A program made the translations under genes and the position numbers. From positions 431,613-495,612 of the forward strand of contig NZ_OCTU01000001.1 in assembly GCF_900232945.1 (NCBI RefSeq): DNA of 64,000 nt. Reading direction: 5' to 3'. Under the pieces are notes generated by a model. The model had not been told where the DNA came from. It ran no database searches and was given only the letters and a program-made list of their open reading frames with translations. The DNA comes from Urinicoccus timonensis (lineage in GTDB: Bacteria > Bacillota > Clostridia > Tissierellales > Peptoniphilaceae). Every line of letters starts with the position of its first letter. Position 1 is the first letter of the stretch. Shown piece by piece: positions 41,553 through 53,053 of the stretch.

Positions 41553-42968
41553 TTATTCCTCTTCTTCTATCTTTTGACTTCCTTGATCTTGCCCTTCTTC
41601 ATTCTTTCCCAGGTATTTTTCAATGAGCTTATCATCAATTCTCTTGAGTTCACTTCTAGGAATGTAACTTAAGAGCTCCCAACCCAGGTTCAGGGTTTCT
41701 TCAATGGACCGGTTGGTGTAAAAACCTTGGGATACATAGCGTTTTTCAAACTCATCCGCAAATTTGGCAAAGGCCTTGTCTGCCTTGGATAGGGCTGTTT
41801 CCCCCAAGATGGCGGATAATTCCTTGGCATCCTTACCTGCTGTATAGGCTGCATAGATTTGGTTCATGGTATCGGCATGGTCTTCCCGGGTCTTATCTTG
41901 ACCAATCCCCTTGTCCTTCAAACGAGATAGGGATGGAATGGCATCAATTGGGGGTTCCAGACCTTGCTTGAACAATTCTGTGGACAGGATGATTTGTCCT
42001 TCCGTAATATAACCTGTCAAGTCAGGAATTGGATGGGTGATGTCCCCTTCAGGCATGGTTAGGATGGGGATTTGGGTAATAGATCCTTCCCGTCCCTTAA
42101 TCCGTCCAGCCCGTTCATAGATACCGGCTAAGTCAGTATAGAGGTAACCTGGATAGCCCCGGCGACCAGGAACTTCCTTCCGGGCTGCAGAAACTTCCCT
42201 TAGGGCTTCTGCATAGTTGGTCATATCTGTCATGACAACTAAAACGTGCATGCCCAGCTCAAAGGCCAGGTATTCGGCACAGGTCAGGGCCATTTTTGGT
42301 GTGGCCAACCGTTCAATAGCTGGGTCATCGGCCAGGTTCATAAAGAGAACAGACCGGTCAATGGCACCTGTTTCTGTTAAGTCATCGATAAAATATTGGG
42401 CTTCTTCAAAGGTAATCCCCATGGCTGTAAAGACAACAGCGAAGTCTCCTCCCCCCAATACCTTGGCTTGCCGAGCAATTTGGGCTGCCAGGTCATTATG
42501 GGGTAGGCCTGCTGCTGAGAAGATGGGGAGCTTTTGCCCCCGTACCAGGGTGTTTAATCCGTCAATAACAGAAACTCCTGTTTGGATAAATTCCGAAGGA
42601 TAGTCCCGACTGACAGGGTTAATAGGCGTCCCGTTGATATCGATTTTTTTATCAGGAACAATCTTTGGACCATCATCAATAGGACGACCCAGGCCGTCAA
42701 AGACCCGACCAATCATGTCCTTGCTGACACCAAGTTCCAAGGGACGACCCAAGAAGCGGACAGAGGTGTCCTTTAGGTTGATCCCACTGGATCCTTCAAA
42801 GATTTGCACCATGGCCTTGTCTTGGTCGATTTCAATAACCCGGCCCCGACGGTGTTCTCCAGTTTGTAATTGGATGTCTACAAGTTCTTCATAGTTGACA
42901 CCTTCAACGCCTTCAACCATCATTAGAGGGCCCACGACTTCGTTTACAGACTTATATTCTTTAAGCAT
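41553..42968 (-). CDS. ntpB: V-type ATPase subunit B
   Basis: The 471-residue non-catalytic nucleotide-binding subunit of V1. It has [18 protein letters not shown] at the N-terminus, a degenerate P-loop region ([19 protein letters not shown]) and [22 protein letters not shown]. The latter two fit subunit B and not A. The C-terminal helical domain ends with an acidic tail ([17 protein letters not shown]). It overlaps ntpA by 8 nt. Confidence 0.97.
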   Translation of the reverse strand: MLKEYKSVNEVVGPLMMVEGVEGVNYEELVDIQLQTGEHRRGRVIEIDQDKAMVQIFEGSSGINLKDTSVRFLGRPLELGVSKDMIGRVFDGLGRPIDDGPKIVPDKKIDINGTPINPVSRDYPSEFIQTGVSVIDGLNTLVRGQKLPIFSAAGLPHNDLAAQIARQAKVLGGGDFAVVFTAMGITFEEAQYFIDDLTETGAIDRSVLFMNLADDPAIERLATPKMALTCAEYLAFELGMHVLVVMTDMTNYAEALREVSAARKEVPGRRGYPGYLYTDLAGIYERAGRIKGREGSITQIPILTMPEGDITHPIPDLTGYITEGQIILSTELFKQGLEPPIDAIPSLSRLKDKGIGQDKTREDHADTMNQIYAAYTAGKDAKELSAILGETALSKADKAFAKFADEFEKRYVSQGFYTNRSIEETLNLGWELLSYIPRSELKRIDDKLIEKYLGKNEEGQDQGSQKIEEEE

Positions 42969-44733
42969 TCATGTCACCCCTCTCCCTATATAGAGCCTTG
43001 GTTTCTTGGTCGATGCTTTCATTGATGGCATCAATCTCTTCCAGGTCACTTTCACAAACATATTTCATTCTGGAAATTTTTTCCACAACGTCTAATTCTT
43101 CAATTTCTTCCAGATATGCTCCATTTTCCAAGGCCTTAAGACCCTTGTCATAGAAGTTCAAGATGGTGTAGAGCATTTGGTATTGCTTGTCTAAAGAACA
43201 ATAGGTATCTACATCATGGAAGGCATTTTGTTGGAGGTAGTCTTCTCTTAAAGACTTGGTAATGTCCAATTTGAACTGGTCTTTTTCAGACAGGGTATCC
43301 CGTCCAACCAGGCGGACGATTTCTAAAAGAGAGGTTTCTTCCTGTAAGAGGGCCATGGCCTTTTTCCGGTAGCTGGAAAAATCCTTATTCACATGTTGGT
43401 CCAGATACTTGTCAATTTTCCCTTGGTAGAGGGAGTAGGAGTCAATCCAGTTAATGGCTGGGAAGTGTCGTTGGTAGGACAAGTCATAGTCCAGACGCCA
43501 GAATATTTTTACAATCCGCAGGGTGTTTTGGGTAACGGGTTCAGAAATATCCCCTCCTGGTGGAGACACGGCTCCAATAACGGAAAGGGCTCCTTCTCTT
43601 TGGTCTTGACCCATACATTCCACCCGGCCAGCTCGTTCATAAAATTCAGCAATCCGAGATGCCAAGTAGGCTGGATAACCTTCATCACCAGGCATTTCTT
43701 CCAAACGACCACTCATTTCCCGCAGGGCTTCAGCCCAACGAGAAGTTGAATCCGCCATCATGGCTACAGAATAGCCCATGTCCCGATAGTATTCAGAAAT
43801 GGTAATTCCTGTATAGATGGAAGCCTCCCGGGCAGCTACTGGCATGTTGGAGGTGTTGGCAATTAAAACCGTCCGTTTCATAATGGATTCGCCAGTTTCT
43901 TGGTCAATCAATTCTGGGAATTCCATCAATACGTCGGTCATTTCATTTCCACGTTCTCCACAACCTACATAGACTACAATTTCAGCATCGGCCCATTTTG
44001 CCAATTGATGTTGAACCACTGTTTTCCCGGATCCAAAGGGTCCTGGAATAGCTGCAGTTCCCCCTTTTGTAATGGGGAAGAAGGTATCAATAACCCTTTG
44101 TCCTGTTACCAAAGGAGTGTTGGGGTCAACCTTCTTTTGGTAGGGACGTCCACGACGGACAGGCCATTTTTGAATCATATTTAATTCTTTTTTGCCTTCG
44201 TTTGTTTCTAAAACTGCAATGGTTTGGTCAACAGTAAAGTCCCCTTCCTTAATTTCAAGGATCTTTCCTGCCACCCCATTGGGTACCATAATCTTATGAA
44301 TAATAACTGGTGTTTCTTGGACCTGGCCTAGGATATCCCCGGCTTCAACTTGGTCTCCCACCTTGGCTGTAGCCTTAAAGGTCCATTTCTTTTCCCGGTT
44401 TAAATGATAGGCTGTTACGCCTCTTTCTAAAAAGTCTCCTGCCAGGTCTTGTAAGCTTTGAAGTGGTCTTTGAATTCCATCAAACATTTGCTCTAAAAGT
44501 CCAGGCCCTAGTTCAACAGACAGGGGTAGACCTGTAGAAACTACAAGGTCTCCAGGGCCAATCCCAGTTGTTTCTTCATAAACTTGGATTGAAGCCTTGT
44601 CTCCCCGCATCTCTATAATTTCACCAATGAGTTTGTTATCTGAAACCTCCACAACGTCATAGACATTGGCATCTTCCATGCCCGATGCCACAACAAGAGG
44701 GCCGGATACTTTTATTATCTTTCCTTGTTTCAA
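42961..44733 (-). CDS. ntpA: V-type ATPase catalytic subunit A
   Basis: The 590-residue catalytic subunit. Walker A is GPFGSGKT (231-238), preceded by the bulge domain typical of A subunits (about 110-190). It contains [22 protein letters not shown] and [31 protein letters not shown]. All catalytic features are present. It hydrolyses or makes ATP coupled to ion flow through NtpK. Confidence 0.97.
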   Translation of the reverse strand: MKQGKIIKVSGPLVVASGMEDANVYDVVEVSDNKLIGEIIEMRGDKASIQVYEETTGIGPGDLVVSTGLPLSVELGPGLLEQMFDGIQRPLQSLQDLAGDFLERGVTAYHLNREKKWTFKATAKVGDQVEAGDILGQVQETPVIIHKIMVPNGVAGKILEIKEGDFTVDQTIAVLETNEGKKELNMIQKWPVRRGRPYQKKVDPNTPLVTGQRVIDTFFPITKGGTAAIPGPFGSGKTVVQHQLAKWADAEIVVYVGCGERGNEMTDVLMEFPELIDQETGESIMKRTVLIANTSNMPVAAREASIYTGITISEYYRDMGYSVAMMADSTSRWAEALREMSGRLEEMPGDEGYPAYLASRIAEFYERAGRVECMGQDQREGALSVIGAVSPPGGDISEPVTQNTLRIVKIFWRLDYDLSYQRHFPAINWIDSYSLYQGKIDKYLDQHVNKDFSSYRKKAMALLQEETSLLEIVRLVGRDTLSEKDQFKLDITKSLREDYLQQNAFHDVDTYCSLDKQYQMLYTILNFYDKGLKALENGAYLEEIEELDVVEKISRMKYVCESDLEEIDAINESIDQETKALYRERGDMNA

Positions 44734-44744
44734 AAAAGTCCCCC

Positions 44745-45053
44745 TTACAATATATTTGCACCAACGGCTTTTTCAACATTCTTGTTCAGTTTGTCCATGC
44801 CAATGCCAAGGCTTCCCTTGTTGGATGGAATTAAAATAATCGCCGGTGTCATTACTTCGTCGTATCTTGCAATGGTTTTTGGTATCTTTTGGGCCAAATC
44901 TTCCGTGATGAAAATCACCCCATATTGGTCCTTGGCCAAACCATCTATTTGATCTCTCGCCTCTTCAGCTTCGTAGGCTATATAAACATCAATTCCCAGG
45001 GCTTTAAAGGCCGTTACCGAATCCTTATCTCCAAGAACTGCAATCTTATACAT
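44745..45053 (-). CDS. ntpG: V-type ATPase subunit F (NtpG)
   Basis: The 102-residue Rossmann-like subunit of the central stalk. The start is the ATG at 45053 giving [20 protein letters not shown], the conserved family N-terminus; it overlaps the ntpC end by 8 nt. The longer frame to 45110 has no family support. It continues with [20 protein letters not shown] and [17 protein letters not shown], both typical. Confidence 0.95.
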   Translation of the reverse strand: MYKIAVLGDKDSVTAFKALGIDVYIAYEAEEARDQIDGLAKDQYGVIFITEDLAQKIPKTIARYDEVMTPAIILIPSNKGSLGIGMDKLNKNVEKAVGANIL

Positions 45054-46056
45054 AACTATCACGTAGCCTTTCTTTAATATCTTCACTTGGAATATCATTG
45101 GCCTTGGCAACTAAAATCAAGCGTAAATTTTTGATTTCCATTTCCTTGGCTAGACCATAAGCAAAAATCACTTCTGGCCCATAGGTCATGGTCTTACTTT
45201 CCTTGATCAAGTCCATGCAATACCGGTCCAATTCATCTTCCAATTGGCTCAAGGAGTTTTTCTCATCGAAAACATCCAAGCCCCGTCGGACATATTTAGC
45301 AATTTTTTTGTTTGTAAACATCTTATTGTCACTGTCCAAGTCTGTATTTAGATAGGCGTAATAGTCTTTTTTGGGAATTTCCCCACCTTCGTAAAGGACC
45401 TTTTGTAAAAACTTCAAGTCCATAACCTTGGTCTTGTTTCGAAAGAAGGTCCCTATGTTGGAAAAATCAATATAGGCCTTTAAATAGTCCCGAAACATGT
45501 CTACGTCCATTTCATCTACCAGCTCTTGCATCCCATGGATTTGAGCCTGGTCAATGTAAAGATCTATATCTTGAGGATCTGACCACTCTTCATAGATATC
45601 CATGGCTTCTCCCACTATCTTCATGGCCCTATCCAGACTCTTAGAAGCAACCTTACCTTCATGGCTGTCTAAAAGCTCTTGGGCCTTTTTAATATCCAAA
45701 AGTCCCAGAGGAACATAAGAGGTCTCCAAGTCTTGGTGGATCATGCTTTCCTTGGCCAAGACCTTGAGGTTGTGGTAATAGTACTGGGCTGACAAAAGGT
45801 CTACCGGTCTTGGGTCCGGTGAAATTTCATAGAGGTCTTTAAAGGTCTTTATGAGTTCTTGCTTTAAGACATATTCATAGTCCCGGTCATTTTCCAGGGA
45901 ATGGATGCCTGTTTGGTAGACTGAGTCAGACAAGATATGCAAGGCCTCGTTTAAATCCTTACTTTCAATGAGACGATCGTAGATGGGCTGGTTTAAAAGA
46001 TCTTTTTCTAGGACCCGAATCCTTGCAGAAGCTTGGATGAATTTACTTCTATCCAT
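45046..46056 (-). CDS. ntpC: V-type ATPase subunit C/d
   Basis: The 336-residue funnel-shaped subunit that joins the central stalk to the c-ring. It is all-helical, beginning [20 protein letters not shown] and ending [21 protein letters not shown], matching the family. It sits between ntpE and ntpG as in Enterococcus hirae. Confidence 0.94.
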   Translation of the reverse strand: MDRSKFIQASARIRVLEKDLLNQPIYDRLIESKDLNEALHILSDSVYQTGIHSLENDRDYEYVLKQELIKTFKDLYEISPDPRPVDLLSAQYYYHNLKVLAKESMIHQDLETSYVPLGLLDIKKAQELLDSHEGKVASKSLDRAMKIVGEAMDIYEEWSDPQDIDLYIDQAQIHGMQELVDEMDVDMFRDYLKAYIDFSNIGTFFRNKTKVMDLKFLQKVLYEGGEIPKKDYYAYLNTDLDSDNKMFTNKKIAKYVRRGLDVFDEKNSLSQLEDELDRYCMDLIKESKTMTYGPEVIFAYGLAKEMEIKNLRLILVAKANDIPSEDIKERLRDSYV

Positions 46057-46064
46057 TTTTCCTC

Positions 46065-46619
46065 CTATCTTTCAAACAGTTGATCTGAAATCATCTTTTC
46101 TAGTTCGTCCTTTTTAGACTCTATCAAGTTATCGAAGTCGCCATTATAGATAATATTTCCAGAAGATAAGACAAATCCTTGGTCTACAAATTCTTCTAGA
46201 AGCCTTACAGGGAGGTTTTCTTTTTGGACCGCTTGGTAGTATTTTTCTGGAACCTTTAAAAAATAGGCTCCCTTGTCTGTCAATTGGTCCAGAGATTTTT
46301 TTAGATAGCCAATAAAGGCTTGGCTGTCCATATGCTTTAATTGGTCCTTGACCTGGTCTAGAACAACATCCACCACTTCTTCTTCCTTAGAAAGAATCCG
46401 GTCTCTAGACTTGAGCTTGTTTTTAGATTTGACCTTTTCATAGGCTACCTTGGCCTCTTCTTCAGCCTTCTTAAGGATCCTATGATAGTCTTCTTCTCCT
46501 TGTTTTTTCTTTTCTGCTAAAAGGGCTTCTTTTTCTCTATTGGCTTGATCTAAGATAACTTTAGCTTCATTTTCTGCATCGGCATGAATTTTTTCTAAAA
46601 TGTTATCTAAATTCGACAT
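46065..46619 (-). CDS. ntpE: V-type ATPase subunit E
   Basis: The 184-residue peripheral-stalk subunit. The N-terminal 100 residues form a charged coiled coil (ILEKIHADAENEAKVILDQA), followed by a small globular C-domain (YLKKSLDQLTDKGAYFLKV, GNIIYNGDFDNLIESKKDEL). It follows ntpK by 8 nt. Confidence 0.92.
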   Translation of the reverse strand: MSNLDNILEKIHADAENEAKVILDQANREKEALLAEKKKQGEEDYHRILKKAEEEAKVAYEKVKSKNKLKSRDRILSKEEEVVDVVLDQVKDQLKHMDSQAFIGYLKKSLDQLTDKGAYFLKVPEKYYQAVQKENLPVRLLEEFVDQGFVLSSGNIIYNGDFDNLIESKKDELEKMISDQLFER

Positions 46620-46627
46620 AGTTCCTC

Positions 46628-47122
<495 letters not shown>

Positions 47123-49051
47123 TTATTTAACATTGAAATATTCAGAATCTTCAACAAACTTCCGGAAGGGACGACCTCCCCCTTCATAAAACTTATTAAA
47201 CATTTCTACGTAAGTCAGCCGGGCCGTATGGACATAGGCTGATAGATAGGATAAAAATGCATTAAAAAGTTGGAAAACTAAGAAAATAACAAGGCCAAAG
47301 AGAATTCCTAAAATTCCCTTGCCAAATAAAATACCTGAAATCATGTTGACGGCAACGGCAATAAAAGAGCCGGATAAAACCAAGGCCATGAGCCGGAAAT
47401 AGGAAGCAAAGTCCCCAATATAGTTGGCTAGACCGTAGAGAGAATAAACCCCCCAGCCAATCTTTCCACCAATACTTTTTTCCGCCCGACCTCCCGTCAA
47501 GAGGATTCCCACCATACCTATAATCATGGTCACAAATAAAATTTTTGCCACCATTGGTTGGATGGTTAGGACCTTGGAAATCCCTGTTCCAATAGCCCCT
47601 ACCAGGGTCATATACCAAAAACCTACGTCATACAAGGCATCCAGGGGTTTGTGGTCCCGGATATCCATATAGGCTTGGAGACCCAAACCAAAGAAGAGGT
47701 GGATTCCACCTAGAACCATGGACAAAAGAACCATTTCCATAACCTGGTTGGCCGGGTCAATTAAGGACGGCATGGGAACAATTCCTCCAAAGAAGGAACC
47801 AAAAATCAATCCCCAAATCATGGTTGAAATGGATAGGTAGTTAAAAAATTGAATAAATTGCCGTTTCCCCTTGTCCAGGTTGAAACACTTTAGGGCAATG
47901 AGGGTCCCAATAAAGACCAAGAGTCCATAGCCCAAGTCTCCAACCATAATCCCTGCAAAGAGAAAATAAAAAGGTGCAAAAAAGGGTGTTGGGTCAATTT
48001 CATTGTACTTAGGATAGGCATACATACTGGTTAAAAGCTCAAAGGGCTTTACCAGCCGGTTGTTCTTTAAGAGGATGGGAACTTCTTGGGAATTCCGGTC
48101 TGCATCCTCTGTCAAGAGATAATAATCTTGTCCCAAAACCTTTTGGATCCGGTCTTCAAATTCCTTCAAGGAAGGCTTGGGAATATAGCCTTCAATTAAA
48201 TCCATGTTTTTGGTTGTTAAAAATTTTTCTGAAGAAGCAAGTTTAAGGCGCTCATTTTTTAAATAGTCATGGTAGACTTGAAAGTCTTCCAAATAACAAG
48301 TTGCCTTGTGGGCATCGTCTTCAGCCCGATGGATTTCTTGCTCTTTTTCTTCAATTAAAGCTTGGTTTCTTTGAATAACATCCCGGACCAGAGACTTGGT
48401 CTTTAGGTCCACAGAAGAAAAGCCCAGCCTCTTAAAGAGGTCCGCCAGGTCTTTTTCTTGGCTTTTTTCCACCATCACCAAGTAATAACTATAGTCCTTA
48501 TCTTGGCTGATCCTTTCCAGGTAGGCATAGTCCAGATCCAAAATCTCCCTTTCAAATTCTTGAGAGTAGCGACTGGAAACCTGGCCTGTCATGGCGGTGA
48601 CCCTGGTAAACTTATCTAGGTCGCCGGGTGCGATAGAAAGTTTTTCCCAAGGTTTTAATTCTTCAATCCGAGAGGAAATTTTTTCAATATCCGTATGTCC
48701 ATCTTCGATCCGATGGTAGATGTCCAAGACCTCTTCATAGGGGCCTCGATGGGAAAAAGATTGGGCCCTTTGCCGGATTTCTTCCAGACTAAGAGTCTTA
48801 TTTCCATCAATAAGCTCTTTCAGTTTGGTCTTTTCATCCTGGTAATCTTCCAAAAAATCAACAACAAACTTGACTTGGTGGATAGCGGAATCAAGGCTAA
48901 CAATATCTTCCCTATTGTAGCTAAGGTCTTCTTCCTCGGACTTACTTTCAACTAGGTATACATCTTCAAAATTTTGTAATTCATTTAAAAGTGGTCGCCT
49001 CTTCTCCTTAAAAGAGAAAAGTCGAAACTTTTTCATGTCGACAATAGCCAC
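47123..49051 (-). CDS. ntpI: V-type ATPase subunit I (a-subunit)
   Basis: A 642-residue stator and ion-channel subunit. The first 330 residues are a cytoplasmic coiled-coil arm. The C-terminal half has about seven to eight membrane segments starting at FFAPFYFLFAGIMVGDLGYG. The essential channel region is in ASYFRLMALVLSGSFIAVAV, with an Arg in FRLMAL, and SYLSAYVHTARLTYVEMF. It follows the F-subunit gene by overlap. Confidence 0.96.
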   Translation of the reverse strand: MAIVDMKKFRLFSFKEKRRPLLNELQNFEDVYLVESKSEEEDLSYNREDIVSLDSAIHQVKFVVDFLEDYQDEKTKLKELIDGNKTLSLEEIRQRAQSFSHRGPYEEVLDIYHRIEDGHTDIEKISSRIEELKPWEKLSIAPGDLDKFTRVTAMTGQVSSRYSQEFEREILDLDYAYLERISQDKDYSYYLVMVEKSQEKDLADLFKRLGFSSVDLKTKSLVRDVIQRNQALIEEKEQEIHRAEDDAHKATCYLEDFQVYHDYLKNERLKLASSEKFLTTKNMDLIEGYIPKPSLKEFEDRIQKVLGQDYYLLTEDADRNSQEVPILLKNNRLVKPFELLTSMYAYPKYNEIDPTPFFAPFYFLFAGIMVGDLGYGLLVFIGTLIALKCFNLDKGKRQFIQFFNYLSISTMIWGLIFGSFFGGIVPMPSLIDPANQVMEMVLLSMVLGGIHLFFGLGLQAYMDIRDHKPLDALYDVGFWYMTLVGAIGTGISKVLTIQPMVAKILFVTMIIGMVGILLTGGRAEKSIGGKIGWGVYSLYGLANYIGDFASYFRLMALVLSGSFIAVAVNMISGILFGKGILGILFGLVIFLVFQLFNAFLSYLSAYVHTARLTYVEMFNKFYEGGGRPFRKFVEDSEYFNVK

Positions 49052-49362
49052 TAAACCACAACCTTTTCTACAATCGATTTCACAAGCTCTGGATAGTCTT
49101 GCTTTTTCATCTCTTCAAGTCTTTCGACCTGGCTATCTGTCTTGACCAGAAGGTCTTGAGAATCTTCTTGGGCTTGTTTTTCCATGTCCTGGATTTTCTT
49201 TTTCTCCAAATCCCTAGCCTGGTCTATAAGCTCTTTATATAAAGATTCTGCTTCCTCTTTTGCCTGCTCCAAGATTTCTTTACTCTTGGTCTTGCTTGCA
49301 AGTATTAATTCTTCAGCCTCTTTTTCAGCCAATTGGATTTTTTCAACAGCAGTATCACTCAT
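49051..49362 (-). CDS. ntpF: V-type ATPase peripheral-stalk subunit (G/H, NtpF)
   Basis: A 103-residue charged coiled-coil protein (AVEKIQLAEKEAEELILASK), the first gene of the operon. It fits the ATPase subunit H/G family and its position matches ntpF of the known ntpFIKECGABD order. GGGGGTGAG precedes the ATG. A leader of about 370 nt lies before it. Confidence 0.9.
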   Translation of the reverse strand: MSDTAVEKIQLAEKEAEELILASKTKSKEILEQAKEEAESLYKELIDQARDLEKKKIQDMEKQAQEDSQDLLVKTDSQVERLEEMKKQDYPELVKSIVEKVVV

Positions 49363-49439
49363 ATTCTCACCCCCATTTTGACTCTTGGCCTTTTAATCTT
49401 CGTTTTCATTTATACCCAATTTCAAGTAGTCTAGTTAAT

Positions 49440-49735
49440 CTTTACACAAATAAAGGAGTTTAGCAGGTAAATGGCCGCAAAGAACCCCCAAAAAGGGCCC
49501 AATGGTCATCTTCTCCCCTCCCGCTTATGTATCCACAGGAAGGGTCTGCGTAAACTCCTTGATTTATCTCATGTTTTTTAAAAAAACTACTCTTATGGAC
49601 TTGAGGACAAGGGTCTGTTAGATACTTGTCATGGTTGAACTTGGGCAAAACTAGCCCCTGAGAGCCTTGTTTTTTAAGTCCAAATCCTTCGAAGATTCTT
49701 CCAACCATGATTTTCACTCCAATCCTTGTCTATAG
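49440..49735 (-). ncRNA. Structured leader before the V-ATPase operon
   Basis: Read on the minus strand, a stem AAGGAGTTTA/TAAACTCCTT with CAG/CTG (49560-49546 with 49466-49453) closes a domain of about 80 nt. Inside are a second stem CCCTTCC/GGGAGGG (one G-U) and a third ATGACC/GGCCAT (one mismatch). Upstream of it are short hairpins GACAAG/CTTGTC and AATC/GATT. An 85-codon frame across 49460-49717 has no family resemblance and poor codon pattern, so I regard it as non-coding. Possibilities are an ion-sensing riboswitch or a separate small RNA. I cannot match it to a known class by eye. Confidence 0.45.
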
Positions 49736-49739
49736 TTTT

Positions 49740-49768
49740 ATTTTACATAAGTTCATGGTAATTTTCAA
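49740..49768 (-). promoter_or_regulatory. Probable promoter of the V-ATPase operon
   Basis: -35 TTGAAA (49768-49763), a 17-nt spacer and -10 TAAAAT (49745-49740) on the minus strand. Start would be near 49733, giving a leader of about 370 nt before ntpF. Confidence 0.6.
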
Positions 49769-49811
49769 CATCTTTTCTGCTTTTCAATTTTTATTCCGGA
49801 GCTTTTAAAAT

Positions 49812-49850
49812 AAAAAAACTGCAGGCTGACCTTGGTCAACCTGCAGGAAA
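49812..49850 (-). terminator. Terminator of the thlA-crt-hbd operon
   Basis: Stem CTGCAGG.TGACC/GGTCA.CCTGCAG (49819-49846, one mismatch) followed on the minus strand by TTTTTTTA. Confidence 0.9.
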
Positions 49851-49860
49851 ATTCTTTTAT

Positions 49861-50703
49861 TTATTTGCGGTAGTCGTAGAAGCCTTGTCCAGTCTTGCGA
49901 CCCAAGCGTCCAGCCCGAACCATCTTCTTTAGAAGTGGGTGAGCCCGGTACTTGTTGTCACCAAATTCTGTATATAGAACATCCATAATGGCTAGACAAA
50001 CGTCTAAGCCAATGAGGTCCCCAAGTTCCAAGGGTCCCATGGGATGGTTGGCACCAAGCTTCATGGCTGTATCGATATCTTCTGCACTGGCAATACCATC
50101 TGCATAGATTCCAATTCCTTCGTTAATCATTGGAATTAAGATCCGGTTTACAACAAAGCCAGGAGCTTCTTCTACTTGAACAGGAGTCTTGCCGATTTCT
50201 TTGGCAATATCAATGATTTTTTGGTTGGTTTCGTCAGAAGTAAGCATTCCGCGAATAACTTCAACCAATTTCATCATTGGTACTGGGTTAAAGAAGTGCA
50301 TTCCAATGACCTTGTCAGGTCTTTGGGTTGCTGCTCCGATATCTGTAATGGATAAGGAAGAGGTATTGGATGCTAGGATTGTTTTTTCATCGCAAACTTG
50401 GCAGAGTTCTGTAAAAATTTGTTTTTTAATTTTTGCATTTTCTGTTGCAGCTTCAATGACTAAATCGCAATCTTTAACATCTTCAAGCTTGTCTGTTGTT
50501 TTAATGTTTGCTAGAACAGCTTGTTTTTCTTCTTCTGTCATGCGTTCTTTTTTCACACTACGGCTTAAGTTTTTATCAATGGTTTGTATTGCTTTTTCCA
50601 ATTGTTCTGGAGCAATATCCCGAATAATTACTTCGTGCTTGCTGGCTAATGTTTGAGCAATGCCAGATCCCATAGTTCCTGAACCAATAACACCAATTTT
50701 CAT
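49861..50703 (-). CDS. hbd: 3-hydroxybutyryl-CoA dehydrogenase
   Basis: A 280-residue NAD(P)-dependent enzyme that reduces acetoacetyl-CoA to 3-hydroxybutyryl-CoA. The dinucleotide loop is [16 protein letters not shown]. The catalytic region [19 protein letters not shown] and the C-terminal [15 protein letters not shown] are typical. It is the third gene of the thlA-crt-hbd run. Confidence 0.96.
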   Translation of the reverse strand: MKIGVIGSGTMGSGIAQTLASKHEVIIRDIAPEQLEKAIQTIDKNLSRSVKKERMTEEEKQAVLANIKTTDKLEDVKDCDLVIEAATENAKIKKQIFTELCQVCDEKTILASNTSSLSITDIGAATQRPDKVIGMHFFNPVPMMKLVEVIRGMLTSDETNQKIIDIAKEIGKTPVQVEEAPGFVVNRILIPMINEGIGIYADGIASAEDIDTAMKLGANHPMGPLELGDLIGLDVCLAIMDVLYTEFGDNKYRAHPLLKKMVRAGRLGRKTGQGFYDYRK

Positions 50704-50748
50704 ATGCTATTTCCTCCTAACACATCTTAGAGAATTTGTCGAAAGTGG

Positions 50749-51528
50749 TTAACATCCCTTAAAATCGGGTTTTCTCTTTTCCAAAAAGGCCTTCATGCCC
50801 TCTTTTTGATCTTCTGTTGCAAAGCAAAGGGCAAAGTTGGCTCTTTCAATATCCATTCCTGTATCAATATCTGTTTGCAGACCATTGTTAATGGCTTGTT
50901 TTGCATAACGAACAGCAAGTTGAGACTTGGATGCAATTTCTTTGGCCATGTTCATGGCTTCATCCATTAATTCTTCAGGTTCAACTACCTTGTTGACTAG
51001 GCCAATTTCTAAGGCTTCATCGGCCTTAATATTGTTGGCTCTAAAAATCAACTCTTTGGCCTTGCCCGGTCCAATGGTCCGAGCAAGTCTTTGGGTTCCG
51101 CCAAATCCAGGAGTGATGCCTAGACCAACTTCCGGTTGTCCCATAAGGGCTTTTTTGGAGGCAATTCGGATATCACAAGCCAAGGATAACTCGCAACCTC
51201 CACCGAGAGCGAAGCCGTTAATAGCAGCAATAACTGGTTTGGATAGCTTTTCAATTAACAAGAAGGTATCCATACCTTTTTTAGCAAAGGAATTACCTTC
51301 TGTTGCATTGAGGCTAGACATTTCTGCAATATCTGCTCCAGCAACAAAGCTCTTTCCTTCTCCAGTAATAATCACTACCTTTACTTCTTGGTCGCTATCT
51401 AACTTCCTAAAACAATCGTTGAGTTCTGTAATAACCTCGCTGTCTAGGGCATTTAAACTTTCGGGTTTGCTAATTTTTACTAGAGCAATTGCATCATTTA
51501 CTTCCGTGATTAAATGCTTATAGGCCAT
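50749..51528 (-). CDS. crt: 3-hydroxybutyryl-CoA dehydratase (crotonase)
   Basis: A 259-residue enoyl-CoA hydratase. The oxyanion loop is SFVAGADIAEMSSL, and GFALGGGCELSLACDIRI is followed by MGQPEVGLGITPGFGGTQRL, which includes the two catalytic Glu residues. The C-terminus FLEKRKPDFKG is standard. It converts 3-hydroxybutyryl-CoA to crotonyl-CoA. Confidence 0.95.
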   Translation of the reverse strand: MAYKHLITEVNDAIALVKISKPESLNALDSEVITELNDCFRKLDSDQEVKVVIITGEGKSFVAGADIAEMSSLNATEGNSFAKKGMDTFLLIEKLSKPVIAAINGFALGGGCELSLACDIRIASKKALMGQPEVGLGITPGFGGTQRLARTIGPGKAKELIFRANNIKADEALEIGLVNKVVEPEELMDEAMNMAKEIASKSQLAVRYAKQAINNGLQTDIDTGMDIERANFALCFATEDQKEGMKAFLEKRKPDFKGC

Positions 51529-51563
51529 ATCCTCACTCCTTTCCAGGTTTGTTTGAAACCCTA

Positions 51564-52748
51564 TTAGTCACGTTCTACAGTAAGAGCTGTACCCATACCG
51601 CCACCGATACATAATGTTGCAAGACCTTTTTTAGCATCTCTTTGTTTCATTGCATATAATAAAGTAGTTAAGATACGAGCTCCACTTGCTCCAATTGGGT
51701 GACCAATTGCAATAGCTCCACCATTTACATTTACTTTATCCATGTCTAATTGTAATTCTTGAGCAACAGCGTTAGCTTGTGCAGCGAATGCTTCGTTTGC
51801 TTCAATTAGGTCTACATCTTTAATTTCCCAACCGGATTTTTCAAGAGCTTTTCTGGAAGATGGGATTGGTCCAGTACCCATGATTGTTGGATCTACACCA
51901 GCAGAAGCGTAGTTTACAATTGTAGCTAATGGTTTTACTCCAAGTTCTTTTGCTTTTTCTTCGCTCATGATAACTAACATAGCAGCACCATCGTTGATTC
52001 CAGAAGCGTTAGCAGCAGTTACTGTACCACTACCATCTCTTAAGAAAGCTGGTTTTAAACCGGAAATACCTTCTAGAGTAACTCCATCACGGATGTGTTC
52101 ATCTTTGTCGATTACTTTTGTTTCTTTACGTCCCTTAACTTCTACAGGTACGATTTCTTCATCAAATAAACCTTCAGCACGAGCTTTTTCTGCACGATTT
52201 TGACTTACTACAGCCAATTGATCTTGCATTTCACGAGTAATGTTGTATTTCTTTGCAACATTTTCTGCAGTGATACCCATGTGATAGTCGTTGAAAGCAT
52301 CCCAAAGACCGTCTTTAATCATTTCATCAACGATTTTTTTGTCGTTCATACGAGCTCCCCAACGAGCATCTGGAATAACATAGGGTGAACATGACATAGA
52401 TTCAGTACCACCAGCTAATACAACGTCAACATCTCCAGCTTTAATCATTTGAGCTGCTAGGGATACTGCACGTAAACCAGAACCACAAACTTTATTTAAA
52501 GTCATAGCTGGTGTTGTAATAGGACATCCTGCGCCTAGAACAACTTGACGAGCAACGTTTTGACCAAGACCTGCTTGTAAAACATTACCGATAACGGCTT
52601 CTTCTACTTGATCTGGTTCAATTCCTGCGCGTTTGATGGCTTCTTTAGCTGCAATAACTCCTAATTCAACAGCTGGAACAGTTTTGAATGCTCCTCCGAA
52701 AGAACCTACTGGTGTTCTAGCTGCACTTGCGATGACTACTTTTTTCAT
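51564..52748 (-). CDS. thlA: Acetyl-CoA acetyltransferase (thiolase)
   Basis: A 394-residue thiolase joining two acetyl-CoA. Nucleophile Cys88 is in [13 protein letters not shown]. His in [17 protein letters not shown] and Cys in [14 protein letters not shown] complete the active site. Its codons are notably more A/T-ending than those of neighbours (for example the run GCTTCTTTAGCTGC as read on the plus strand), a feature of highly expressed genes or a different origin. It heads the butyrate run. Confidence 0.96.
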   Translation of the reverse strand: MKKVVIASAARTPVGSFGGAFKTVPAVELGVIAAKEAIKRAGIEPDQVEEAVIGNVLQAGLGQNVARQVVLGAGCPITTPAMTLNKVCGSGLRAVSLAAQMIKAGDVDVVLAGGTESMSCSPYVIPDARWGARMNDKKIVDEMIKDGLWDAFNDYHMGITAENVAKKYNITREMQDQLAVVSQNRAEKARAEGLFDEEIVPVEVKGRKETKVIDKDEHIRDGVTLEGISGLKPAFLRDGSGTVTAANASGINDGAAMLVIMSEEKAKELGVKPLATIVNYASAGVDPTIMGTGPIPSSRKALEKSGWEIKDVDLIEANEAFAAQANAVAQELQLDMDKVNVNGGAIAIGHPIGASGARILTTLLYAMKQRDAKKGLATLCIGGGMGTALTVERD

Positions 52749-52844
52749 AGTAACATACTCCTTTTTACACTAACTATTTTAAGCTACAATCGTACAAATG
52801 ATGCATTGCTTGATCCCGCTAAACCGCTTGCAATGTTCATTACC

Positions 52845-52874
52845 ATTATACTGTAATTCTCCTTAAAATGTCAA
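52845..52874 (-). promoter_or_regulatory. Promoter of thlA-crt-hbd
   Basis: Perfect -35 TTGACA (52874-52869) and perfect -10 TATAAT (52850-52845) with an 18-nt spacer, giving a leader of about 90 nt. The rest of the gap (52875-53053) is AT-rich and shows nothing further. Confidence 0.85.
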
Positions 52875-53053
52875 TATGTCCAAAATTTGACGAAAGGCTC
52901 TTTCTCTGTAAAATACAAGCTTTTACACTTTTTTATGGCCTTACTTAGAAAAATAAAACTTATTTTTATTTTTTCTTTTGGGCTTTTTAAGAAAAATTTA
53001 AGGAAGTTTTCTTCCATCTTATTTTAATGGAAATTTTCACTCCATAATAAGCA

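Noticed and set aside
49460..49717. 85-codon minus-strand frame before ntpF
   Set aside because: No family resemblance, Cys/His/Gly-rich random-looking translation, and strong internal base pairing. Treated as structured leader RNA.
49440..49735. tmRNA, 6S, SRP RNA or RNase P RNA
   Set aside because: None of the conserved core sequences of these RNAs could be found by eye in this segment.
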